Source: Candidatus Iainarchaeum sp. (GTDB lineage: Archaea > Iainarchaeota > Iainarchaeia > Iainarchaeales > GCA-2688035). Taken from it: a DNA stretch of 64,000 nt. Positions 38,910-48,902 of this stretch are shown here, in pieces. The DNA lies in NCBI GenBank assembly GCA_002688035.1, contig NZBU01000001.1, positions 1-64,000 on the forward strand, written 5' to 3'. The position numbers and the translations under genes are program-made. Numbering within the stretch: the stretch's first letter is position 1; each line of letters begins with the position of its first letter. The notes under the pieces were generated by a model, which was given only the letters and a program-made list of their open reading frames with translations, was not told where the DNA came from and did no database searches.

Positions 38910-39868
38910 GTGAACTCACTTGGAACTGTCTTTGAAGAGTAGTGCCTTTTAGAACGAGACTTGGCAAGCACCTCGTTAAAAGCGCCGCCTCGCTTCTCAA
39001 TCGTTATTCCTGTCTTTGTAATGGAATAAGGAATCATTCCCTTTAGATGGTCGCTGCACCTGAGTTTCAATAATTCCAATGCCCTTTGTCTCTTTGAACC
39101 TGATTTTAAATTGTAAAGTACAATAACTCCATCTGCCAAAAACTCTTCGATTCCACTCCTACTGTAAATCCCAGGGTCAAGTTCGGTTTCACTAATGACA
39201 AAATTGACCGACTTGTATTCGTCAAGTTTCTCAAACAAATGTCTAATGTAATAACGGTAATTTTCAACATTCCCCATGAACGCAATGCTCAAAGCGGATA
39301 AAGAATCAACCACAACTCGATCAGGCATAAAAGGGAGGTCTATGCTCTCCATGGAAACCAATAAGTCTCCGGACTTTTTTATGACTGAAGCTTCTACCCC
39401 GCGAGCAATCTTGAAAGGATCAAGTTTTAGTAAAGCAAGCTGTCCATTGTCCTCATACTTTTTTAATTCCCATCCAAAGTTTGATTTCATATGCCGCCTT
39501 AGCTTTCCAACCGGCTCCTCAAATGAAAGATACACTCCTTTCTCACCATTTTTTACACCATGGTAAAGCGACTGCATGGTAAAAGTGCTTTTGCCTGTTC
39601 CACAGCCACCGGCCACAAGCAAAGTGTTGCCGCGCTCAACCCCGCCCTTATCAATAAGGCTATCAAAGTTCGATACTCGAGTTGGCAAAAATTCTATTTT
39701 TTTTACTGCCGGCGCTTTTGTAGGGGGCGGTGGAGTTGCAGGGTCCTCTTTAACCTTAGAATGAGTTTTAGCTGGAGCGGCAACTAAAGGTTCAATTGGC
39801 TTTTTCCCGGACTTCTTTTCCATCTTTTTCTTCTTTTTGAGAAAATTGAGGAATCCTAATTTTGACAT
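38906..39868 (-). CDS. KaiC/RAD55-like RecA-superfamily ATPase with Lys/Pro-rich N-terminal extension
   Basis: TLLVAGGCGTGKSTFTMQSLYHGVKNGEKGVYLSFEE, RVVVDSLSAL, DGVIVLYNLKSGSKRQRALELLKLR. Confidence 0.92.
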   Translation of the reverse strand: MSKLGFLNFLKKKKKMEKKSGKKPIEPLVAAPAKTHSKVKEDPATPPPPTKAPAVKKIEFLPTRVSNFDSLIDKGGVERGNTLLVAGGCGTGKSTFTMQSLYHGVKNGEKGVYLSFEEPVGKLRRHMKSNFGWELKKYEDNGQLALLKLDPFKIARGVEASVIKKSGDLLVSMESIDLPFMPDRVVVDSLSALSIAFMGNVENYRYYIRHLFEKLDEYKSVNFVISETELDPGIYSRSGIEEFLADGVIVLYNLKSGSKRQRALELLKLRCSDHLKGMIPYSITKTGITIEKRGGAFNEVLAKSRSKRHYSSKTVPSEFT

Positions 39869-39968
39869 TTAATTCACCTTTACATATAAATAAATGCCAG
39901 TATTTAATACTTATCCCCCTGATAAAATAACAAAAATATTTAAATGAGTAAAACCTTTTCTCTATTCA

Positions 39969-41501
39969 ATGAAAAACTCCAATACCCTTGTTTTGGTGGC
40001 AATACTGGCGCTTGCGGTTTATACTATTGTATCCTCAAATCCGGCGTTAATTCCCACACATATGGATGAATATGACCACTTAGCCATTGCAAAGGAAAGC
40101 GTTTCAGAGCAAAAAATTGTGTTTTACAACCCATTTCTTGATAGCAAGCCGCCGCAAAGTTTTTTCCACAGCCGTTTTGAATCCTCTTTTGATGTTCTGC
40201 TGGCTTTGCTTTTGATAATGCTGCCAATAGAATCTGTAGATCTTGCGGTTCCGTTCGTGCTTTTTGTTTCAAGCCTTATTTCTCTTGCAGCATTTGTATT
40301 TGCAAGGAAAATTTTTAACAACCGGCTGGCTGCGTTAATAATGGCTGCAAGCGTTTTTTTCATTGAAAACAACTTTGCTTTTTTGGGCTATGCATTCATG
40401 GTTCCAATGAGCCTTGCGTCAGCAATGCTGCTTGCAATGGCTTACCTTTTCATTAAATCGCTTGATTCAAACAAGTACTGTATTCTGTTCCTCGCAGTAA
40501 TGATTAGCACAATATTTATTCACCCCATATTCTCTTTTATGGCAGTGGCTGCCGCGGCAGGTTTTGTAATAGTGAGGCCAGGGATACTGGTTGCACACAA
40601 AGGCAAGACACTGATTGCGGGGATTATTATGGTTGGAGGGGCACTGGCTGTAGAACTTTTCACAAAATACAGTTTGGCTGAATTGTTTTTCTGGCCATAT
40701 GACACATATACTAAGAACTTTCCACTACTTGAGTTTGTTACAGTACCAATCCTCGTACTTGCAATTGTTGGCGCGATGGCAATTGCCTGGGCAATTATAA
40801 AAAAACAGTTTTCAAAGGAGCAAGAGAATTATGCAGGATTTTTGATTGCAGCAACCCTCGTGGGCCTGCTGATAAGGCTTTATGCTGATGCTACACAGGT
40901 TTGTTTGCTTGGCCCATGCAGGCGAACAACAAGCGCTTTTGCACTCTTCCTGTTTGTGCTGGCGGGCGCAGGAATATATGCAATGCTTTCAAGGGCACTT
41001 GCTGAACTCAAATCACTTTCGCCAAGTGCTATAAGAATAGGCTTTGGTGCACTAGCCCTTGTTCTTGTTCTCGGATTAATTACAGGGCTTGAATATACTT
41101 CTTTCAAAAATTTCCACGAGGTTGCGGACAAATATGCTATTCCGGACACACAGGCAATCAAAACTATGAAGTGGCTTTCACAGAATACTGAGAAGGGGGA
41201 CAATATTCTGGCGCTCCCATGGCATGGAAAAGGAATATTTATAGTGGCAAACAGGACTGTTACACCCACTATTGCAACCAGGATGGGGACTTTTTCCACA
41301 AGCACAGCGATGGAACTGGGCTATGATGACTTGCTTGATTTCTTTAACCTTAACTGCGAAGGCAAGTACAAGGTATTGGATAAATATAATGCAGAGTTTA
41401 TGTTTTCAACAGAAGAGAGAGTGGATTGTCCTAAAATAAACAAGATCTACCAGGGCAGCGCAAACAATCACTCGGTTTACGCAGGCGAGAAAAGTATTTA
41501 A
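39969..41501 (+). CDS. Polytopic membrane protein, GT-C/oligosaccharyltransferase-like
   Basis: 510 aa; IPTHMDEYDHLAIA after TM1, about 10 TM segments, C-terminal soluble domain. Confidence 0.55.
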   Translation: MKNSNTLVLVAILALAVYTIVSSNPALIPTHMDEYDHLAIAKESVSEQKIVFYNPFLDSKPPQSFFHSRFESSFDVLLALLLIMLPIESVDLAVPFVLFVSSLISLAAFVFARKIFNNRLAALIMAASVFFIENNFAFLGYAFMVPMSLASAMLLAMAYLFIKSLDSNKYCILFLAVMISTIFIHPIFSFMAVAAAAGFVIVRPGILVAHKGKTLIAGIIMVGGALAVELFTKYSLAELFFWPYDTYTKNFPLLEFVTVPILVLAIVGAMAIAWAIIKKQFSKEQENYAGFLIAATLVGLLIRLYADATQVCLLGPCRRTTSAFALFLFVLAGAGIYAMLSRALAELKSLSPSAIRIGFGALALVLVLGLITGLEYTSFKNFHEVADKYAIPDTQAIKTMKWLSQNTEKGDNILALPWHGKGIFIVANRTVTPTIATRMGTFSTSTAMELGYDDLLDFFNLNCEGKYKVLDKYNAEFMFSTEERVDCPKINKIYQGSANNHSVYAGEKSI

Positions 41502-41527
41502 ATAATGAAATCTAATTTGGTAGTAGT

Positions 41528-42140
41528 ATGCACGATAGAAAAGCTGGTCTCATTTTTGGTGTAATATTTATTGCCCTGCTGACAAGCCCGGCTGTAAGTG
41601 GAGCCAATCTTGTTGAAAGCAGTGCAATGCTAAAAAAATAATGAATTGTACATGCAATTTTTGTTCACAAACGATACCGAGTATGAAAAAGAAGTTCTAA
41701 TCAACGTTAATTACCTTGGGCAGTTGGATGTTGTAGTTGAGAATGTTCCAAGTGGCAGCACAAAGCTTTTAACATATAAAATATCAAATATCAAGCCAAG
41801 TGAGATCAAGTTTGCGGTTACTGCTGACAACAACAGTTTCATCAAAGTAACTGTTCCTGAGAACTTTCATGAGAGAGATGTTTTGCTCGTGCATCAAATC
41901 ACTGCTGACGAGTGGAAAAGAAGTCTGCCAGGCGAAGGAATCATTGATAAGGTTGCGAGTTCATTCAAACACTTATTAGCAAGCCCTGACGCAGTTGCTG
42001 TGGCAACAGTACTCTTGATTGCTACCGCAGCACTCATTGCCATTAGGCTAGTGTTCAGGAAAAAGAGCAAGGGCGAAAAGAAAGTTGCAATAAATGAAAA
42101 ACTGCTTAAAGCTGTAAAGGAAATAGAAAATAAGAAATAA
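41528..42140 (+). pseudogene. Secreted single-TM protein interrupted by a +1-nt homopolymer (A7) frameshift
   Basis: 41528 ATG gives MHDRKAGLIFGVIFIALLTSPAVSGANLVESSAMLKK*; removing one A from A7 at 41632-41638 joins it to NNELYMQFLFTNDTEYEKEV... with a C-terminal TM and Lys-rich tail. Confidence 0.8.
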
Positions 42141-42162
42141 AAGAAAGGCACCTCAACTAGTT

Positions 42163-44370
42163 CTATACTTTGATTGCCTTTGATTTCTTTGTCTGCTGGA
42201 TGAAATAGCTTGCAAGGAATACTGCGGCAATCTCAACCGCTGCCAATCCAATTCCAACATAAACACTTGCAACATTGCTTCCGGCAATCGGGAGGATAAA
42301 TGCCACAACAGCCAAGCTTATTCTTACCAATGTTTCTTTTCTCTTCTCATTAGTAGACTTTACTTTCTCCTCAAACAATAGTCTTGACCTATCAAAGACA
42401 AGTAATGCTGCTACCACTGCAAGAATTAATACCAATGCAAGTGAAACTGGGTTCTCAAGAGCCGTTGATCCAAACAATAGGGCTGCAATATCAGTTAAAG
42501 ATTCAACAACACTAGTTACAAGAACCAAGCCTCTAAACTCTGTTGTTGTCTCAAATGCGCCCTTGGTTGCAATAATTTGGTATGTTCTTTCTGCTTTCAC
42601 CCTATATTCGAGTATGCCTTGCTCACCAGTGGATAACGTAAGTTCTTCTCCTGAAACAACAATGTCAACACCGCCAACCATCTCACCTGTAGCAGTGTCC
42701 TCAACCCAAATCTTCTGGGTCTCACCCACCAATAACTTTTCTTTCTCAATTCTAAGTACCCAAGTATCCGTCTCGGGATCCTCTTCACTCAGATCCTCAT
42801 GTTCTACACAATCAGATTCGCCTATGACGCCATTCTCATTGTCATCAAAGCCATTGTCACATATTTCATTTGGCATTTGTTCATCGTCATCATCACAATC
42901 CTCATCAACTTGCCCGTCACCATTATCATCTAAACCATTATAACATACTTCTACACTTGGCTCAGGACAATTAGATGATACCAACAAGTGCAATGTTCTG
43001 GCGTAAAAGTATTGTTTGCTGTATCTTATATCTGAAGTTGTTGGATAAGCAGAAATATGCGCACGTATTGTATTAGTTGCTGCAAGAGGACCAACATTAG
43101 CAACATAAGTTTTGCCTGTTGTATTCTCCATTAGCTTTACATGGGACTGCCCAGCAATAGTGTAAAATAGTTTAACTGAAAGTGGGTCTATGTTTTGTTT
43201 AAGCACGACTTTGTATTCTACCAGGTAAGTTAATCCATCATCTACTTTTGTAACACTGAATTCCGCACTTGCAAAAGGATTAATTGTTGGAGTTGGTGGA
43301 ACTCCGGCTTCATCAAACACCTGGAAAGTCTGCATGTTTATCATGCTGCCATCAAAGTCAACAAAGTTGAAGTAGGCAATTGCGTCCGCAGGCTGATCCT
43401 CAATTATTAGAACATCGTTTTTTGTGGCCTCTTTTATTTCATAGGTTGTGTCAACGCCATCAACAATAACGTGAATTGATACAAGTTGTATACTGCCATC
43501 ATCATCATTAACTCTCTTTACTTTAAGTGTCCAATTACCATTATCTTCTATCTTTCTCTCTATGTCAATTTCAGAGTAGCCACCAATCTGTTTGAACAAG
43601 ATTTTTTCCCCTTCACTTGGAAGAGCTGTTAATTCGCCTTGGTCTCCAGCCTCAGGCTCACCAGTATCTGAGTCTGCAGGAGCAGTACATTCAGTGTAAC
43701 TAAACCATCGTGGATGCATCCAGAGATTAGCAAACCTTTGCTCGGTATCAACAGGGCTTGGCCTGAAATCACCGCCCATAAAAAATGTTTCTGTAAAGGG
43801 CCCCATTGTTTCTGTCCAAACATTTGGCTCATCATTCTCAAGTAAGAAAGAGCTAGTCTCAGTCTTTCCACCAGATAGATTATAATTGAAAAGAATGTCT
43901 GCAATATCATATTCGGGCTTAGTGTTTGCAGTAATATCAATTAAGAATGCTGATTCATCTCCATTAAGCCTTGGCTCGAGGAAGGCAGAGCTTATTACCC
44001 TAAAGCGTGGTTTTCCAGGTGGACCTGACGGTACTATTCCTGCAATAGGTTGGAAAACACCAATATTCTGAACTGCACCATCGCGATCCATAAAATTGTA
44101 GTAAATTCCTTCAAAGTCGCCGTCTGCAACCGTCATTAGCTCTTGGTTTGGCAAAACGTTCTCAAAACTGTACCTATCAACCGTGCCCAAATTTGCGACA
44201 AATATCTCTACAAAGCCTATTGACCCATCATCATCATATAGGCTTTCAACATATATTACACCTACGCCAGTATCTCTTACAATTTTTACTGTTGATAAGT
44301 CTGCTGCACTTGCACTTAAAAAAGCGCACAGTAGGAAAACCAATCCAAAAATCTTTATTGCATTATTCAT
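42163..44370 (-). CDS. Large surface protein with internally duplicated ectodomain, MopE-like Asp-rich motifs and C-terminal TM segments
   Basis: Signal peptide; two copies of (Y/N)DDDGSI...Y(Y/F)NF.D.DG..N...FQ; CYNGLDDNGDGQVDEDCDDDDEQMPNEICDNGFDDNENG; TM helices at C-terminus. Confidence 0.82.
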   Translation of the reverse strand: MNNAIKIFGLVFLLCAFLSASAADLSTVKIVRDTGVGVIYVESLYDDDGSIGFVEIFVANLGTVDRYSFENVLPNQELMTVADGDFEGIYYNFMDRDGAVQNIGVFQPIAGIVPSGPPGKPRFRVISSAFLEPRLNGDESAFLIDITANTKPEYDIADILFNYNLSGGKTETSSFLLENDEPNVWTETMGPFTETFFMGGDFRPSPVDTEQRFANLWMHPRWFSYTECTAPADSDTGEPEAGDQGELTALPSEGEKILFKQIGGYSEIDIERKIEDNGNWTLKVKRVNDDDGSIQLVSIHVIVDGVDTTYEIKEATKNDVLIIEDQPADAIAYFNFVDFDGSMINMQTFQVFDEAGVPPTPTINPFASAEFSVTKVDDGLTYLVEYKVVLKQNIDPLSVKLFYTIAGQSHVKLMENTTGKTYVANVGPLAATNTIRAHISAYPTTSDIRYSKQYFYARTLHLLVSSNCPEPSVEVCYNGLDDNGDGQVDEDCDDDDEQMPNEICDNGFDDNENGVIGESDCVEHEDLSEEDPETDTWVLRIEKEKLLVGETQKIWVEDTATGEMVGGVDIVVSGEELTLSTGEQGILEYRVKAERTYQIIATKGAFETTTEFRGLVLVTSVVESLTDIAALLFGSTALENPVSLALVLILAVVAALLVFDRSRLLFEEKVKSTNEKRKETLVRISLAVVAFILPIAGSNVASVYVGIGLAAVEIAAVFLASYFIQQTKKSKAIKV

Positions 44371-44376
44371 GTTTCA

Positions 44377-46887
44377 TTACTCCTCGTATATTACCTCAAA
44401 GAACAATTCAGTTAGATTGTTAATTCTCTTAAAGTTGAAAAGCTTTAGGAACTCTGGGTCATTCCACCATCGCACTGTAAGCTCATCTGTAATAGTATAC
44501 TCGATTGGAATCTCTAAGCCTAAGACCTCCTCAGTAGCTCTTTTATCGATAAGATTAAAGTTGTGTTCAGCATAAAAGCCACTTGAACTAGCTTCCAGAG
44601 TATATGGGCCCATGTTCTGCAGAGAATTCAATTCAAATATATCAAGCACAAAGCCGTCAAAAGGATCAACTGTTTCCTCCACAATTGTAAAGTCCGCTGT
44701 GCTCGAATCGAAGGTAAAAGCCTTTGAAGAACTAACTCTTGCACCAGCCATTATTGCTTCTGACTGCACAAAAGGATTGAAAGAGTAAATCTTATCCAAG
44801 GCTGCCGCAGCAAGGATAAATCCAATCGTGTTATTGGTTTCGTCTCCCTCATTAACGTTGTTGGCAGAATCAACCATTACACAAAATTCTTGGTCTCCTG
44901 CCCAGCTAACTATACTTTGGAAAGAATTCTTTCTTATATTACCGGCGGCAAGTGAATTAATTGCATAGCTCTGTAGTACATTGGATTCAGATGCATTGGC
45001 ACAACTGCTTTCATAAACTGTAACAGCGAAGTTGCCAGTAGCATCAGTTCCAATATTCTCAACGTCAATCTCAAAATAGGCTATTGGAGCATACTCCAAG
45101 TCAATCGAGGCTCCTTCTACAATAAGGAAGTTACTCACTTCTACTTTGTTAAAAATCAGGTCGGCTGCAGAGCACACTCCTGTACATTCTCCCCAACTGT
45201 CGTTAATGCAAACCTGTGTTCCAAGGCAATCGCCAAGATCCAATTCACATTCCCTTGTTTTTCCGCCAGAACAGATTTCTATGCATGGCTCTTCATCTAC
45301 TTCTCCGTCACAATCATTATCTTTTAAGTCTCCACAAATCTCTGGTGCTGCTGGATGCACTAAAGGATCGTTATCTGCACAATCTACACTACCACAATCC
45401 CCTCCTTCAATTGCAAAACCATCGCTGTCTTCATCAGTACAGGACGAGCCTGTTGTACAGGTTGGAGTACTACAAGATCCTACTTGGTCGTACCTTATGG
45501 TAAGATCACCGTTTATTTCACCACTCCCACCAAACTCGGCTGAAATCATTCTAAGTTTTTCGCCTGCAAGAATATCAATGCTATAATCTTTCTTCCATTT
45601 AAGGAATTTTCCTGGCTTCTTGCCATCATAAAGTATTGGAGTTCCACCCCTATCCCAAACATGGGTTTTCTCACTTCCGCAACTACCTCCCCCACAAACA
45701 AAAGAGTCTTTCCACCAAGGACTTTTACCATTTTTTCCTGTTCCAGGGTAGCCCATGAAATCAAACAGGCTACAGTTTGAGGGAGGATTACTACCTATAA
45801 ATATAGCACAGGTATTTCCAATAAGACTGAATTTTGCCCAATCACTCTCAACAAAGAGATCATATCTGCCGGCAGTGTCTTCAATAACCGCCAAAATATC
45901 ATCATTATACTTTGTGTCCTTAGGCAAGGTTAATGTACCGTCACAAGGCAATTCAAATACACCGTCACGGAGAATATCAGTAGTCATGTGGATTTCTTGC
46001 CCATCTTCAAGGCAGATTGCTTCACAGCTCTCGTCAACATCGCCATCACAGTCATTGTCATAGCTATCACACAATTCAGGGGCAGGATAAACAGCGTTTT
46101 GGCACTCACCCCATACTCCAGTGGCTAAACAGCTTTGGATACCGTCAACACAAAGTCCTACGCTTGTTCCAGGACCACATGCCCTTGTTGCGTCAGGAAT
46201 ACACTCTTCTAGCGCACCTCCATTTAAAATTAAAAAAGCAAAATCGTTATTGGTTTCAAGCAATTCATCCTGAACCTCAGTTGAATCTACTGTTGCACAA
46301 AATTCCTGAGTTGTGTCGGCTTCCCAGTCAACCGCTGTCTCAAATTCTATGATATCACTAGCACCAACTGCAAATGTTGTAAAGGGATACTCTACTTCTG
46401 CAACAAGCTCTGCGCTTGGAGAACCACAAATTCCTTTGTAAAGGGCAGTGCTAAAAGCACCTGATACATCAGATGCACCACTGTTGGTTATTCCAACCTG
46501 GATTATTGCTGCTGCATCCTCAACACTTGCTGTTTCATCAGGATTAATTTCCACACCATCAATTATGGCAGTATAAATCGTTAGGTCGGGAAGATTATCT
46601 CTTGGGCAAACTTCTGGACACTCTGGTCTAGTAGTACCTATGCCACAAATACCACTTTCCTCCTCATCACAGGCCGTTAGACAATATTTACAAGATTTGT
46701 CACCATAAGCACTTACAAGCACCTCACAACAATTGTCGATTGTATTGCATTCGCCAAGCACATATTTCACACATTGTTGCCAATTGGATACCACGGCCGT
46801 GGCGGTTCCTGCAGATAATAAAAGCAGAGATATGACAAGTAGAATTCCGATTGTTCGCTTTGCATTGAAATTCATCAAATTTCCCAA
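44377..46887 (-). CDS. Large secreted protein with two CARDB-like domains and two MopE-like motifs
   Basis: LPDLTIYTAIIDG...VGITNSGASDVSGAFSTALY and ADLIFNKVEVSNF...VENIGTDATGNFAVTVYESSC; PAPELCDSYDNDCDGDVDESC and AAPEICGDLKDNDCDGEVDEEPC. Confidence 0.85.
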   Translation of the reverse strand: MGNLMNFNAKRTIGILLVISLLLLSAGTATAVVSNWQQCVKYVLGECNTIDNCCEVLVSAYGDKSCKYCLTACDEEESGICGIGTTRPECPEVCPRDNLPDLTIYTAIIDGVEINPDETASVEDAAAIIQVGITNSGASDVSGAFSTALYKGICGSPSAELVAEVEYPFTTFAVGASDIIEFETAVDWEADTTQEFCATVDSTEVQDELLETNNDFAFLILNGGALEECIPDATRACGPGTSVGLCVDGIQSCLATGVWGECQNAVYPAPELCDSYDNDCDGDVDESCEAICLEDGQEIHMTTDILRDGVFELPCDGTLTLPKDTKYNDDILAVIEDTAGRYDLFVESDWAKFSLIGNTCAIFIGSNPPSNCSLFDFMGYPGTGKNGKSPWWKDSFVCGGGSCGSEKTHVWDRGGTPILYDGKKPGKFLKWKKDYSIDILAGEKLRMISAEFGGSGEINGDLTIRYDQVGSCSTPTCTTGSSCTDEDSDGFAIEGGDCGSVDCADNDPLVHPAAPEICGDLKDNDCDGEVDEEPCIEICSGGKTRECELDLGDCLGTQVCINDSWGECTGVCSAADLIFNKVEVSNFLIVEGASIDLEYAPIAYFEIDVENIGTDATGNFAVTVYESSCANASESNVLQSYAINSLAAGNIRKNSFQSIVSWAGDQEFCVMVDSANNVNEGDETNNTIGFILAAAALDKIYSFNPFVQSEAIMAGARVSSSKAFTFDSSTADFTIVEETVDPFDGFVLDIFELNSLQNMGPYTLEASSSGFYAEHNFNLIDKRATEEVLGLEIPIEYTITDELTVRWWNDPEFLKLFNFKRINNLTELFFEVIYEE

Positions 46888-46955
46888 TCCTAACTGGCTT
46901 ATATAATAAAATTGCTAATTATTAATAAACTATTCTGCTATTTAAAGTTAATGGG

Positions 46956-48119
46956 TTGTGTAAAACCGTGTCTGTTGAGAAGATCTCTGTTCAAGGTAAG
47001 GAAATAATTCTTGTTGGCACTGCCCACATAAGCAAAAAGTCAATTGAGCTTGTTAGGGAAACAATTGACAAGGAAAAGCCCGATGTTGTTGGAGTAGAGC
47101 TGGATCCACAGCGCTACACGCAATTGAAGTCGCAGAAGAAATGGCTTGACACTGATTTGAGCAAGATTGTGAAAGAAGGCAAGACCTATCTTTTTCTTAT
47201 TAACATTATGCTGGCCAACATGCAGCGCAAGCTTGGGGAAGAAATTGGATTAAAGCCCGGCATGGAAATGGTTGAAGCAATAAAAGCCAGCGAGGAGAAA
47301 AAAATTCCAGTTGCACTTCTTGATAGAGATGTTAGAGTAACACTCAAACGCGCGCTCAATGAAATGAGCATCAAAGAGAAAGCAAAACTCTTTGGAGAGA
47401 TTGCGATTGGAATGTTCCAAGGGCCAGAACCGCTTGATGAGGAAATCATAGAACAGCTCAAGGAAAAAGATACTCTTAACGCACTGCTTGCAGAGCTAAG
47501 TGAAAAAATGCCGTCTGTGAAAAAAGTTCTTGTGGATGAAAGGGATGTGTTCATTGCAAACAAAATCATGCAGACCCCGCACAAAAAGATTTTAGCAGTT
47601 GTTGGCGCGGGGCACCTTGAGGGCATAAAAAAGCATCTTGGAAAAACTGTTGACCTTAGAGAGCTTAGCAGGATTAATGAAAAGAAAAGCAATCTGCGCT
47701 ATTTGAAGTACGCTGTTCCGGCATTGTTTATTGCACTAGTCGGATATGGAATTTATGCAAAAGGAATTGGAACTGCGGCAGAACTCTTGCTCTGGTGGTT
47801 TTTGATTAATGGAACTTTATCTGCATTGGGCGCACTTATTGCAAAGGCACATCCGGCATCAATTGCAACCGCATTCTTTGCAGCGCCCTTTACATCGCTT
47901 CACCCGGCATTTGCTGCAGGGTGGTTCGCGGCAATAGTGGAGACAAAATTCAGGTGCCCAAAAGTAAAAGATTTTAATGGCCTGCAAAAACTTGAGTCCT
48001 ACACAGACTTTTCAAACAACAGAGTAACCAAAGTTCTATTGGTTGCGGCTTACGCAAACATAGGCTCTACAATCGGAACGATAATCGCTCTGCCATATAT
48101 TCTGAGTTTGCTGGGATAA
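46956..48119 (+). CDS. TraB/PrgY family protein
   Basis: IILVGTAHISKKSIELVRETIDKEKPDVVGVELDPQRY, ILAVVGAGHLEGI, C-terminal TM region. Confidence 0.94.
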   Translation: MCKTVSVEKISVQGKEIILVGTAHISKKSIELVRETIDKEKPDVVGVELDPQRYTQLKSQKKWLDTDLSKIVKEGKTYLFLINIMLANMQRKLGEEIGLKPGMEMVEAIKASEEKKIPVALLDRDVRVTLKRALNEMSIKEKAKLFGEIAIGMFQGPEPLDEEIIEQLKEKDTLNALLAELSEKMPSVKKVLVDERDVFIANKIMQTPHKKILAVVGAGHLEGIKKHLGKTVDLRELSRINEKKSNLRYLKYAVPALFIALVGYGIYAKGIGTAAELLLWWFLINGTLSALGALIAKAHPASIATAFFAAPFTSLHPAFAAGWFAAIVETKFRCPKVKDFNGLQKLESYTDFSNNRVTKVLLVAAYANIGSTIGTIIALPYILSLLG

Positions 48120-48446
48120 TTATTCTATTTTCGAGCCTGGCTCAACAGCCTCGTCAATCTCCACAACCTTATACTTGCCCTCGGCATCCTTTGCAGCGAG
48201 AAGCATTGCCTGGCTTTCAATTCCAGCGATAGTGGCTGGCTCAAGGTTTGCGACAACAACAATATTTTTTCCCTCAAGTTCATCCTTCAAATAGAATTGT
48301 TTTAGGCCTGCAACAATCTGCCTCTCTTCCTCACCCAGAGAAATTTTTATCTTGTAAAGCTTGTCTTTATCCTCGATGTCCTCTATGCTGAGAATTTTTG
48401 CAACCTTTAATTCTGTTTTCTGGAAATCCTGAAATGAAATCAACAA
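48120..48446 (-). CDS. MetG C-terminal/CsaA-like tRNA-binding (OB-fold) protein
   Basis: ISFQDFQKTELKVAKILSIEDIEDKDKLYKIKISLG...IVAGLKQFY...IVVVANLEPATIAGIESQAMLLAA. Confidence 0.92.
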   Translation of the reverse strand: MLISFQDFQKTELKVAKILSIEDIEDKDKLYKIKISLGEEERQIVAGLKQFYLKDELEGKNIVVVANLEPATIAGIESQAMLLAAKDAEGKYKVVEIDEAVEPGSKIE

Positions 48447-48452
48447 ACCACC

Positions 48453-48857
48453 TCACTTGGTTATATCTACTACTTCAACGTCATCATTAAAATCTTTTAT
48501 TTCCTGCGGGGAAATCTCAAGTGTTTTTTCATGGGAAAGAATGCAGTGCACGCTCTCTTTTTCCAAAACCTTTTTGTCAATCAACACTCTTAGCCCATAA
48601 ATCGAGATTGGTGGCAGGAATTCTTTTTTGTAACCGGTTGTTTCCTTTACTTGTTCTTCCTCAAGCGGTTCTACTACTCCAACCAGTGCCTGCATTTTTG
48701 GATAATCCAAAGTGTTGGCTCTTAAGGAAATTATGAGAACATCTTCTTTTTTCCCGGCAAAAATCCTGCACCTTACAAGGTCTGATTTAATCGTGCCTTG
48801 AAGAATCTTGGCCTTGAGGCCATTTGATTTGATGAAATCGTCTAACATTGTAAACAA
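48453..48857 (-). CDS. YbaK/ProX-like aminoacyl-tRNA deacylase-domain protein
   Basis: TGYKKEFLPPISIYGLRVLIDKKVLEKESVHCILSHEKTLEISPQEI. Confidence 0.82.
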   Translation of the reverse strand: MFTMLDDFIKSNGLKAKILQGTIKSDLVRCRIFAGKKEDVLIISLRANTLDYPKMQALVGVVEPLEEEQVKETTGYKKEFLPPISIYGLRVLIDKKVLEKESVHCILSHEKTLEISPQEIKDFNDDVEVVDITK

Positions 48858-48902
48858 AAAGTGTGCATAGAAAAAAATAAAAAAGAAAGCAAAAAGGCGG
48901 CT

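Noticed and set aside
42275-42943. 222-aa Ser-rich plus-strand ORF
   Set aside because: Antisense to the 735-aa surface protein; Ser-rich composition reflects the reverse complement of Asp-rich repeats.
42830-42950. TCATCATC-rich stretch resembling a microsatellite
   Set aside because: Explained by Asp/Asn-rich MopE-like coding sequence (NGDGQVDEDCDDDDEQ).
45146-45586. 146-aa plus-strand ORF
   Set aside because: Antisense to the CARDB/MopE protein; low-complexity translation.
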